Positions 1 to 7,813 of a stretch of 12,621 bases of DNA are shown here, piece by piece. This DNA comes from Thermodesulfovibrio sp. (GTDB lineage Bacteria; Nitrospirota; Thermodesulfovibrionia; Thermodesulfovibrionales; Thermodesulfovibrionaceae). The stretch spans positions 1-12,621 of the forward strand of contig JAOAGU010000028.1 of the NCBI GenBank assembly GCA_026415595.1, in the 5' to 3' direction. Position 1 is the first letter of the stretch. Each line of letters starts with the position of its first letter. Below the pieces are notes generated by a model. It saw nothing but the letters and a program-made list of their open reading frames with translations, made no database searches and was not told the origin of the DNA. The translations under genes and the position numbers were made by a program.

Positions 1-291
1 GAATTAGGAACTCCTTGGGATAGACCATATATAGGTATTCCTTACAATTTATCGCACAGAAATAGGATTTATTTTAAAAGAGAAAATGAAGACGGCGTAG
101 AAATAGAGTATTTAAACAATAGATATGAAGACTTAATTAAAAATTTGAGAAAAATTAGGCCCTATGGACCAATTAGGTTTATAGTGAATCCATACGGTAT
201 AGTGTTAACAAAAATAAGAGTTAATAATAATTGGAGAGCAGTTTTTGTCCAAAAAATAGATTATGAAGAATGGTTTCCAATGGAGGTATAA
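1..291 (+). CDS. 3' end of a gene encoding a repeated-domain protein of unknown function
   Basis: Frame 1 is open from the window edge to a TAA at 289-291, giving the last 96 residues of a protein whose start lies outside the window. The piece runs from a GIPY motif (residues 12-15 of the fragment), through a charged helix (YEDLIKNLRKIR) and a strand-rich stretch (IRFIVNPYGIVLT), to a closing EEWFP. The same order of motifs occurs twice in the next gene: GIPY near its C-terminal half, then GRFYVNEFGSIFT, then FWFP. The two genes are therefore paralogous and adjacent, with only 2 nt between this stop and the next start, so they are probably translated from one mRNA. No catalytic motif, signal peptide or membrane segment is visible. 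I do not recognise the family and assign no function. The coding call is secure from the shared motifs; the role is unknown. Confidence 0.8.
   Translation, partial: ELGTPWDRPYIGIPYNLSHRNRIYFKRENEDGVEIEYLNNRYEDLIKNLRKIRPYGPIRFIVNPYGIVLTKIRVNNNWRAVFVQKIDYEEWFPMEV
282..286 (+). promoter_or_regulatory. Ribosome binding site GGAGG deciding the start at 294
   Basis: GGAGG overlaps the last codons of the upstream gene and lies 7 nt before the ATG at 294. This favours that start over the in-frame ATG at 270, and it suggests translational coupling to the upstream gene, whose stop is at 289-291. Confidence 0.75.
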
Positions 292-293
292 TT

Positions 294-1001
294 ATGAAAC
301 CAATTAAATTTAAGGGTAATTGCCCAAGAAATGTAAGCAGAGATGCCAAATATTCTATTAGAAGTATGGGAGATAAGCCTGTTATATCAATTGTATATGA
401 AACAAATGAGGGAGAGCGTTGGTATCCAACAACAGATGAACATCCAGAGTTAATTGATTTAGTCAGAAATGTAAGAGCTTTTTTTAGACAAGAACCTTCT
501 GGAACTTTTTATATAAATGAATATAAACAGGTAATATTACCAGTAATGGGTCAAAGGGACTATTATTATGCTGGAGAGTATGAAAATCCTCTCATATTTA
601 AATTTGAAGGATTGAGAATAAGTGGTCAACCATTAAATTTTAATGGTAACTCTCTACAAAAAGGAGATGAATGGATAGGACCACATCAAGGAATCCCTTA
701 TGTATTAACAGCTGGAGGAAATGATATTAAGTACAGAGTAGAACTTAGACCTAATGTTATTCGTGAAGTCAAACTAAGCAAAGTTATTGGAGAAGATAAT
801 GCACGACTCATTGCAAAGAAAATCTGTGATGTCATAGGCTTAAGAGGTGGAAGGTTCTATGTGAACGAATTCGGTTCTATTTTCACTCCGAGGTTTGATG
901 GTAGTAGTATTAGATATACATATATAGGACAATTGGATTTTCAGTTTTGGTTTCCTAAACCCCAGTTTCAGGATAAAAATGGTGAAATTATAATTATGTG
1001 A
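294..1001 (+). CDS. Two-copy repeated-domain protein of unknown function
   Basis: This gene encodes 235 residues from the ATG at 294, chosen because GGAGG at 282-286 sits 7 nt upstream. An in-frame ATG at 270 lies inside the preceding gene and has no ribosome site. The protein holds two degenerate copies of one domain. Copy 1 spans about residues 16-105 (helix PELIDLVRNVRAFF, then GTFYINEYKQVILPV). Copy 2 spans about 130-222 (GIPYVL at 133-138, a helix around 168-182, GRFYVNEFGSIFT at 186-198, FWFP at 218-221). Copy 2 is closest to the domain in the upstream gene fragment. Each copy seems to be strands, one amphipathic helix, then a strand hairpin with a conserved F-Y/I-V/I-N core, suggesting a small alpha/beta fold. 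No catalytic residues are conserved in all copies, which favours a binding or structural role (inference). It converges on the three-gene defence-like operon, with 52 bp between the two stop codons. Confidence 0.85.
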   Translation: MKPIKFKGNCPRNVSRDAKYSIRSMGDKPVISIVYETNEGERWYPTTDEHPELIDLVRNVRAFFRQEPSGTFYINEYKQVILPVMGQRDYYYAGEYENPLIFKFEGLRISGQPLNFNGNSLQKGDEWIGPHQGIPYVLTAGGNDIKYRVELRPNVIREVKLSKVIGEDNARLIAKKICDVIGLRGGRFYVNEFGSIFTPRFDGSSIRYTYIGQLDFQFWFPKPQFQDKNGEIIIM

Positions 1002-1053
1002 ATTTAATCAAGATGAAATTTCAAATGTCACAATTTAAATATATCAGAATCAT

Positions 1054-4000
1054 CTATGACAAATTAATATCTTTTAATTTTACAATGCTTGGTTTTCGCA
1101 TTCCTTCGCCATAAAAAAATGCATGATATTTATTAATTTGTTTTATCCTATCGGTATAATAGCTTATCTCTTCTGAGGGAGCTATTGCCTTGGCTATCGC
1201 TTTAGCATCGGTTTCATTTAATCTCAGCACAAGATAATTTGCTATAGAATTATAAATTGAACGGTCAAAATCCTTTATTTCCTGAGAGGCTAAGATAAAT
1301 GATATTCCAAATTTTCTGCATTCTTTTACCATTGTCGGTATTAATTTTAATTTGGATGCTTTATGTGCCTCATCAAAAATAATAGAATGCGTTATATTTT
1401 CTTGTATGCCTCTTAGAAACATCTGTTTATATAAGTGATGTAATAAAAAAATTGAGAATGCCTTTTGCATTACTTCATTTTGAGTTTTGTGTATCCTAAT
1501 TATTATAGGATTATTAGACATAAAAATATTTTTATTATCTGCAATGACATCAAAAAATCCATAGTCATTTAGTTCATCAAGTCTGATAAGTAAACCTTTG
1601 TCAGATTTGTCTGGTTTAGGAATGGATTTTAACAAAAGATAGAAAGTTTTAAAATCTGGGACTTGGAGTTTAGAAATATCATTAATATTTATCTCCCATC
1701 CCTTGTCAATATAACTTTGTTTTATAGCCTCTCTTAATCTCCCGAGTTGAATATCTCCAAGTTCGGGAAATATAGCAGCAAAAATATCGCGCAACATTGA
1801 GGCATTATCAATGTATCCTGTTTTAGATTCATTAATTATTTCAAGAGGATTAAATCCTAAACCATTGTAATCAATAAAATTAATATTATTACCATATATC
1901 TTAGTAAGTTTTTCATCTATATCTTCATGATAGGAAAATATTATAGGTTTTATTCCCTGTTCTAACATTTGTATGCTGATGTTAATGAGACAGGTAGTTT
2001 TGCCCATGCCTGATAATCCAACAAGAAGCAAGTGAGGATTGCTTCTTATTGAAATATCCCAATATATTTCATCTTGTGAATCTCTTGTAAAACCAAGCAG
2101 TATCTTTATCTTCTCTTTAATTTCTGGAGTTTTGATATCGTTCATTTCTCCTTCTTCAATACTTTTGTTATTAATGTCTGTTATTCCCTGGGAATTCCAT
2201 GAAGAAGTGATACCAATATTGTTTATTTTCTCTTCATAAAATCCCTTCAGACTCTTTTCTTTATTTTCATTATCTGCCTTAAATATCTTTTCATCTTCAT
2301 CTATTTTTAAAATAATATCTTTTTCCAATTTATTTTCAATTTGAGCCTTTCCAAATAGATAAATAGGATATTCATCATTATAGATTAGAGATGATATTTT
2401 GGATTCATACTCAGAACAAAATACATAGCCTCTCCCAGATATGTCCTCCTTTGAAATTTCATAGTTGGTTCCTTGTAATAAAATTTTGTTAAGTTCTCTA
2501 TCTATTTGATTAAATGCCTCTTGACTTAAATAATGTCTTTTCCCTTTATTAGCATAAAATCTTAGAACTCTTGCTAATCTTGGATATTTAATAGCTCTTT
2601 CAAATGGAGATGTTTTCTCTCCATAACTAATTATAAAACTGTCAATTATACTATTAAGACGAGCTACAATATTTCTAATATTTTCTACGTCTCTAACTGC
2701 CTTTAAATTTCTATTAAATCTAACATCTAAAAATGTAAATTTAAAACCTCCTCTTGGTTTTAGTGAGACATATAATAAGTCAGAGCTTTTTATTTTTTCC
2801 TTCTTAGATTCAATTAAATAGGGAACTTCGTCAAGAGGAATAAAGAAGCCGTCTTTTAGGGATAACCATTCATTCGATTCGTTCTCTCGACAACAATGGT
2901 GAATTGAGGCAAGAGTTATCATTTCATAAGGTTTATAACCATAACCTGCAAATTTAAGGACAAATCTTCCGCTGAGAGATTTCAATTCATTTAAAATAAA
3001 GATACAATTTTTTGGTTTAGGACTAATATTAAGTTCATATAGTGCTTTATCGAGAAAATTAACTGCTTCATCTAAATTAGCAGTAGATGTAACCATTTGA
3101 AGAAAACCAAAATCTTCTCTTTCAGGAACACAATCAATAATATATGCGTCAAAAATATTGGGTTTTTCTTTTGGAGAATCAAAGTACTCAATGCCAGCAT
3201 TTCTATCAACAGTGATAACCCAATCAGTTAAAGAGTGTAATTTACTTATTGAATCTTCATTTTCTGGTGTTATTTCAGTTACCAAAACAGGTAATGAATC
3301 TTCACTCCCGTTTATATTATAGGATGTAAGTCTCATTAATTTTGATTGAATTTTAATAATTCTGTCTGTTAATGCTCGAGATGCAGGATGTTTTTCTCCC
3401 TCCAAGTCATAGGGTATATAAGTTTTCCAAATCGGGAAAGGATTAAATTTGAAATCCCTTAATAAACTTGGTTTTAATCCATAAGACTCAATAGGAGCGC
3501 TTGGAAATTCGGTGGACGAAAAGTTAACAACTTTTGACTCAAAAGTATCAAAAGCTATTGAAAGATGTGAATTATTATAAGGGTATTCGCCAATTCTTTT
3601 TGACCACAATAGACGAGGATATGATATGTTACCTTCTCTTTGAATGACTTCAAATATCCAACTGTCTTCTTCAGACACACCTGTACCAGTTCGTCTTTTT
3701 TCAGCCACTGATTGGAAAAATTTTCCTGTTATTTCATTTTGATTTATTGATGAATAAAGATCTAAAATAAAAGCTATATCTGATTCTGATCTGTCCTCAA
3801 TTGAAGATGTCTCATTATTTTCAGTTGATGCATCTTTTATTTTTTGAATGACTTGACCCAGAGCTTTTCCTACTGTTCTGCCCTCACCAGGTCTTAGAAC
3901 ATTTATATGAATATTTCTGTATTGATTATGTAAAGAAATGTATTTATGTATTTCATCTGCAAGAACATCAGATGTTGTTTTCCCAATCGTGGTGACTATG

Positions 4001-5994
4001 CTTTCTTTTCCTTCGTATAATGCTCTTGCAATCATTGCAATAGAAGCTTTCGGTTCTTTATCTCTATCTGAAATCATCGCCGTGAAATAAAAACCTAGAT
4101 TATCCCCAAAAATAAATGTTTCTCCGATGTTTTGACCTGGTAGAAATGATGGAAAATATGAACAATCTAATACCTTGCAAACACTTAAAATTTCTGAAGA
4201 CTTCAATCCTTTCTCATGTTCATATCTATAATAAGATAGTAACTGATCATATGCATAATGCCATGCTATCATTAAAGGATGCATAGGTAGAACTATAATA
4301 CCTATAGTTTTATTGGATATTGATTTAACTTCTACAGTATTTATTAAAGCTAATTCTTTTTCATATAAGGTATCCGTAACGGCAATCCAAGCATTAAGAT
4401 ATTCTTCGGCTTTATCTTTTATATTTTTGGGAGTATATATTAAACCTAAAAAACTTTTATAGGATTTAGAAAGATTGAATAAGGATAATGAAGCTTTTAT
4501 TAATCTTTCATCAGAAATATTAAAGTTAATAAATTTTATTGATTCAGCCAACGTACCATCATTTCTTATTTTTATCACCCACTTGCCAATTGACCCATCC
4601 CATTGATCTTCAATTTTTTTAAGTAAGGGAGGATAATTAACTTTTACAGATTTTTCATGATATTTAAATGTTATAAATTCCTTTTTGGCGTCTAAGAAGT
4701 AATTTTTAGGCTCATTACAGGCTTCTATAAATTCTTCGTATTCATTAATATAAATAGCACCTTCTATTAAAGCTCTCTGTGTCTTAGCAGTACTTGAAAC
4801 TTTTGATATATCTGATTCACCGAATCTAATTAAAAATTCCTCAGATTTTGTTTCAATATTTTGATTACCTATAACATTTATGTGAATTTTTGCTTCAAAA
4901 ATTCCCTCTTCATCTACTTGAAAATCGTCAATCCTAAACTGACATTTTTGTTCATTTTTACCATTATGCGAGATTGTTTTCTCCGAAAGGGTCTCTTCAA
5001 TTGCACCAGCTTTTATTGATACTAAAAACTCAGCACAATCTTTTTTGAGATTGTCAGGGAAAGTTTTAAATCTAACTTCTAATTTACTGTTTTGATTTAA
5101 ATTTAATTGTAGAAAACCATTTGCATTAAGTGTTAAACCAGACCAATTTAAAGGCTTATTGTTTTTACCTCTCCATGGTACTATTTCAATTTTAGATAAT
5201 TCCTGTTGATTAAATATGCCGAAATGTAATTTATTTAGCCATATCTCAGGTATATTTTTTAACTCTCTTACTGCTTCACTTAATGACTTATTAATGATAG
5301 ATTTCAAATATTCCTGAAGCATCCTTTTTTGCAGTTCTAATTCTTCATCAATAAAAAGCTTTTCTATTTTTTCTTCAACTGTAGTATTTATACTTCTATC
5401 TTTTATAAGTCTTTCAATTAGTATAAGAGATTTATCTAAGTCTTCATCGTTAGGTTTGTCATCAAAATAAACAGGCCATAAGTATAGGTCTGTCATAGCC
5501 TGACTTATAGAATCTTTGTCAATACATTGACTATAAAATTCAAATTCTCTCCAAATTGAAATTTCCGAAATTCTTTTTGCCTTTGAAACAGCTTTTTTAC
5601 AGAAGATTTTAAATCCTTTCGGGATTTCTTCCTTTGCTTTTTCGATAGCTAATTTGTATAATTCCTCTTCCTTTATCTCTCTTCCAGCGCTATAAATACT
5701 ATCAAGCCCTGTCCTTACCTTGTGTGAATCTATCATGAACAAAACAGAATCTGCCTTATCTTCTCTAATCTCGACAGCTTTATCTGAAGTTATCAATCTC
5801 TCATTCGGCTCATTTATATCTGTAACTCCATAAACTTTCCACCCTTCAATTTGGAAATTTTCATTTTTACAAATCTCGCCTATAACTTCAGATTCCAAAA
5901 ATCTCAAATAAACAACTGAGCCTTTTTGCTTTGTTTTAGTTAAAATTCCATGAAGAGCTTCTCTAATTAAAAAAATTTGTCTTTCATTAATCAT
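1054..5994 (-). CDS. Giant HerA/FtsK-type ATPase, MAD8/DptH-like defence protein
   Basis: This 1646-residue protein ends in a P-loop motor domain (about 1305-1640). It has Walker A GLSGMGKTT at 1326-1334 (K1332), Walker B SIIFDEAHK with D1541 and E1542, and a sensor-like ILASQE at 1567-1572. The Gly-X-Gly-Lys loop, the DEAH box followed by an ASQ motif, and the C-terminal position fit the HerA/VirB4/FtsK class of DNA-translocating ATPases. The first 1300 residues have no domain I can name with certainty. They include a strand-rich segment (about 290-395), LPMHPLMIAW (569-578) and DWVITVDR (924-931). From memory, a long N-terminal region with such motifs in front of a HerA motor resembles DptH and MADS MAD8, the ATP-binding partners in modification-linked defence. 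This assignment is by analogy and untested. The ATG overlaps the preceding gene by 8 nt and has AAGGAAG 6 nt upstream, so it is the last gene of the operon and translationally coupled. The stop is TAG. No frameshift is seen. Confidence 0.8.
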   Translation of the reverse strand: MINERQIFLIREALHGILTKTKQKGSVVYLRFLESEVIGEICKNENFQIEGWKVYGVTDINEPNERLITSDKAVEIREDKADSVLFMIDSHKVRTGLDSIYSAGREIKEEELYKLAIEKAKEEIPKGFKIFCKKAVSKAKRISEISIWREFEFYSQCIDKDSISQAMTDLYLWPVYFDDKPNDEDLDKSLILIERLIKDRSINTTVEEKIEKLFIDEELELQKRMLQEYLKSIINKSLSEAVRELKNIPEIWLNKLHFGIFNQQELSKIEIVPWRGKNNKPLNWSGLTLNANGFLQLNLNQNSKLEVRFKTFPDNLKKDCAEFLVSIKAGAIEETLSEKTISHNGKNEQKCQFRIDDFQVDEEGIFEAKIHINVIGNQNIETKSEEFLIRFGESDISKVSSTAKTQRALIEGAIYINEYEEFIEACNEPKNYFLDAKKEFITFKYHEKSVKVNYPPLLKKIEDQWDGSIGKWVIKIRNDGTLAESIKFINFNISDERLIKASLSLFNLSKSYKSFLGLIYTPKNIKDKAEEYLNAWIAVTDTLYEKELALINTVEVKSISNKTIGIIVLPMHPLMIAWHYAYDQLLSYYRYEHEKGLKSSEILSVCKVLDCSYFPSFLPGQNIGETFIFGDNLGFYFTAMISDRDKEPKASIAMIARALYEGKESIVTTIGKTTSDVLADEIHKYISLHNQYRNIHINVLRPGEGRTVGKALGQVIQKIKDASTENNETSSIEDRSESDIAFILDLYSSINQNEITGKFFQSVAEKRRTGTGVSEEDSWIFEVIQREGNISYPRLLWSKRIGEYPYNNSHLSIAFDTFESKVVNFSSTEFPSAPIESYGLKPSLLRDFKFNPFPIWKTYIPYDLEGEKHPASRALTDRIIKIQSKLMRLTSYNINGSEDSLPVLVTEITPENEDSISKLHSLTDWVITVDRNAGIEYFDSPKEKPNIFDAYIIDCVPEREDFGFLQMVTSTANLDEAVNFLDKALYELNISPKPKNCIFILNELKSLSGRFVLKFAGYGYKPYEMITLASIHHCCRENESNEWLSLKDGFFIPLDEVPYLIESKKEKIKSSDLLYVSLKPRGGFKFTFLDVRFNRNLKAVRDVENIRNIVARLNSIIDSFIISYGEKTSPFERAIKYPRLARVLRFYANKGKRHYLSQEAFNQIDRELNKILLQGTNYEISKEDISGRGYVFCSEYESKISSLIYNDEYPIYLFGKAQIENKLEKDIILKIDEDEKIFKADNENKEKSLKGFYEEKINNIGITSSWNSQGITDINNKSIEEGEMNDIKTPEIKEKIKILLGFTRDSQDEIYWDISIRSNPHLLLVGLSGMGKTTCLINISIQMLEQGIKPIIFSYHEDIDEKLTKIYGNNINFIDYNGLGFNPLEIINESKTGYIDNASMLRDIFAAIFPELGDIQLGRLREAIKQSYIDKGWEININDISKLQVPDFKTFYLLLKSIPKPDKSDKGLLIRLDELNDYGFFDVIADNKNIFMSNNPIIIRIHKTQNEVMQKAFSIFLLHHLYKQMFLRGIQENITHSIIFDEAHKASKLKLIPTMVKECRKFGISFILASQEIKDFDRSIYNSIANYLVLRLNETDAKAIAKAIAPSEEISYYTDRIKQINKYHAFFYGEGMRKPSIVKLKDINLS

Positions 5995-7810
5995 TGGTTT
6001 CTTCCTTTGATTTGAATCTTTCTCTTAATAACTTCATAGACTCAGCGTCATTAACACTTATCAATAAGCCTAAATCTCTTAATCTTCTCTCAAGAATCTG
6101 TCTATTTAATTTCAAATAATCGCTTGATATAGACATGGCAGGTGGGGATTCATCAATATATAGACCGTATCTATCTTTCAATATCCTTATAAACTCGCTT
6201 AGAGACAGAATTTTTCTTGCATTTCCTTGAGCTTCTTTTCTTAAGTGTCTGTGAACTAAAAAATCAAGCATTGTATTTGAAAGAACTATTGATTGGGCAT
6301 CAGTTCGTCTTGTTTTACCCTCTAAGGTTTTTGAGGTTTTTCTCTTCATCAAAAGTCCGTGGGATTCTCCTAACATTAAACAAGATGAAAATGCTTTTAA
6401 ATATTGATTCATTTGAATATCTCTTGGCATTATTCTACAAATAGCCTCAGCAAGCTTTATTATTGGATTTTCATCGCCTTTTAAAATTTTAACAATAGAG
6501 ATTGATTCATTATCTAAACTTTCCTGATTTTCCGATATTTCCCTCTCAATAGCAGCGCAAAGCTCATCTATTGAATCAATTATTCTATTGGATTGAGGAT
6601 GATTTTCTCTTAAGACAGAACCAAGTAGATTTATAAATTCTGTTGCATCAGGAGATTTCTCAGGCAATTCATTTCTAAAGTACTTGCTGTTTGAGACCTT
6701 TTCATCAAGTATTCTTAGACACATCATAACAATAGGGAATCTCTCAAATATCCTTAAAAAGTCAGCAACCGATTCTTCAGAATATGTTCTTAACTTCTTA
6801 TCATTTCCCGATGAACAGTCAACAAAAAAAGTTACAGGTTTTTGATCTTGTCTTGAAGGGAGGCTTCCTTTTTTTTCCCATTCAAAAAGCATTCTAACAG
6901 TGCTTAAATAAATATTAGTTAGATTAATAGAGAGGCAGCACTCAAGCATTTTCAACAAGGTTTGCCTTGGAGTTATATCTCCATAGACTCTTATAAATAT
7001 ATTGAAGTCCTCTCTGAAATAATCTACAGCCTTTGAAGCTATAGGTTTTTGATTGGGTATATATCTACTACCATCATCAGTACCATGGGCATGATGTGGC
7101 GCTTGTCCACAAATCTGGGCAATTCTTATAATCATTAATTCATCAATACCAATTTCATCTTCTTCAATAAAAGTGTCGCTGGATAAATCAGTTATCTGTC
7201 CATTAATTGTCATTTGTCTCCCGAAAAGTCTTAAAAGAGCATTGTCTTCAAAGCCTGAAGCAACTTTAAAGTGAGTTCTGATATCAGATTTAGCTTCTAT
7301 TCTCTCACCTTTATTCTGATTAACAAGAATAGCAGTGATCATCTCAGGAACATGACGAAGGTTTGCAATCTTATAGGGTAAATCAATCCAGCTTGACATG
7401 TAATGAGTCGGATAGGCTCTCTGAATTTGCTCATTTCTTCCTAAGTAATGATTTTTATTTTCAAGGCAAAATGTAAGTAAAAGATCTCCCAATATTGCTT
7501 TACCTGTATATGAACTAAAGCCATAAAACCATTCTTCCCTTTCAGATAACCTTTCAGCTACATCTTCAATAGTTGGAAGACCGTATATTGTTCTACCTTT
7601 TTCATCTAATTGAGGTTTGCCAAATTTTTCTCGAAAATATCCCTTACCTCTTCTTTGTCCCCACCTAAACATGTAAAGAATTGGATTTAATAATGAACCA
7701 ATATAAAAATCTTGAGGTGTTATAGGTAAAACAGGAAAATATTTGGATGTCCAGAGTTTATTCATAAATCCAGAAGTTAAATGATTAGAAAAAATTTCTT
7801 TAAAATTCAC
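5987..7810 (-). CDS. Middle protein of the defence-like operon, unknown fold (MAD7-like position)
   Basis: This gene encodes 607 residues and starts at GTG. The choice rests on GAGGG 7 nt upstream (7818-7822) and 3 nt spacing from the preceding stop; the next in-frame Met is residue 16. I recognise no catalytic domain. Visible features are an aromatic, basic N-terminus (FRWGQRRGKGYFREKFG, 48-64), a His/Asp-rich motif CGQAPHHAHGTDDG at 234-247, a strand ending in FFVDCSSGND (328-337), and a helical C-terminal half. Residues about 535-590 (SLSEFIRILKDRYGLYIDES, then LNRQILERRLRDLGLL) look like a winged-helix or similar small helical DNA-binding domain, which is inference. There are no membrane segments or signal peptide. 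Its place between a kinase-NTPase and a HerA-like ATPase matches that of mad7 in MADS (and of dptG in Dpt systems), suggesting an adaptor or DNA-recognition subunit. The gene is certain; the function is not. Confidence 0.8.
   Translation of the reverse strand: MNFKEIFSNHLTSGFMNKLWTSKYFPVLPITPQDFYIGSLLNPILYMFRWGQRRGKGYFREKFGKPQLDEKGRTIYGLPTIEDVAERLSEREEWFYGFSSYTGKAILGDLLLTFCLENKNHYLGRNEQIQRAYPTHYMSSWIDLPYKIANLRHVPEMITAILVNQNKGERIEAKSDIRTHFKVASGFEDNALLRLFGRQMTINGQITDLSSDTFIEEDEIGIDELMIIRIAQICGQAPHHAHGTDDGSRYIPNQKPIASKAVDYFREDFNIFIRVYGDITPRQTLLKMLECCLSINLTNIYLSTVRMLFEWEKKGSLPSRQDQKPVTFFVDCSSGNDKKLRTYSEESVADFLRIFERFPIVMMCLRILDEKVSNSKYFRNELPEKSPDATEFINLLGSVLRENHPQSNRIIDSIDELCAAIEREISENQESLDNESISIVKILKGDENPIIKLAEAICRIMPRDIQMNQYLKAFSSCLMLGESHGLLMKRKTSKTLEGKTRRTDAQSIVLSNTMLDFLVHRHLRKEAQGNARKILSLSEFIRILKDRYGLYIDESPPAMSISSDYLKLNRQILERRLRDLGLLISVNDAESMKLLRERFKSKEETND
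6001..6007 (-). promoter_or_regulatory. Ribosome binding site AAGGAAG for the HerA-like gene
   Basis: On the minus strand AAGGAAG sits inside the end of the middle gene, 6 nt before the ATG at 5994. The start and stop codons of the two genes overlap within 8 nt, a layout typical of translational coupling and fixed subunit ratios. Confidence 0.6.
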
Positions 7811-7813
7811 TTT

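Noticed and set aside
270..293. Upstream ATG at 270 as the start of the two-copy repeated-domain protein
   Set aside because: It would overlap the preceding gene by 22 nt without a ribosome site, while the ATG at 294 has GGAGG at ideal spacing.
1011..1055. Possible terminator between the convergent genes (AGATGA ... TCATCT)
   Set aside because: The arms are only 6 bp with a 33-nt loop, the stem is AT-rich and no T-tract follows on either strand. No convincing terminator is visible in the 52-bp junction.
2039..2239. Plus-strand open frame of 66 codons
   Set aside because: It lies wholly inside the HerA-like ATPase gene on the other strand, has no ribosome site and has low-complexity Ser/Ile/Leu composition typical of an antisense shadow.
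6217..6444. Plus-strand open frame of 75 codons
   Set aside because: It is antisense to the middle gene, rich in Leu/Phe as expected of reversed coding sequence, and shows no recognisable motif.
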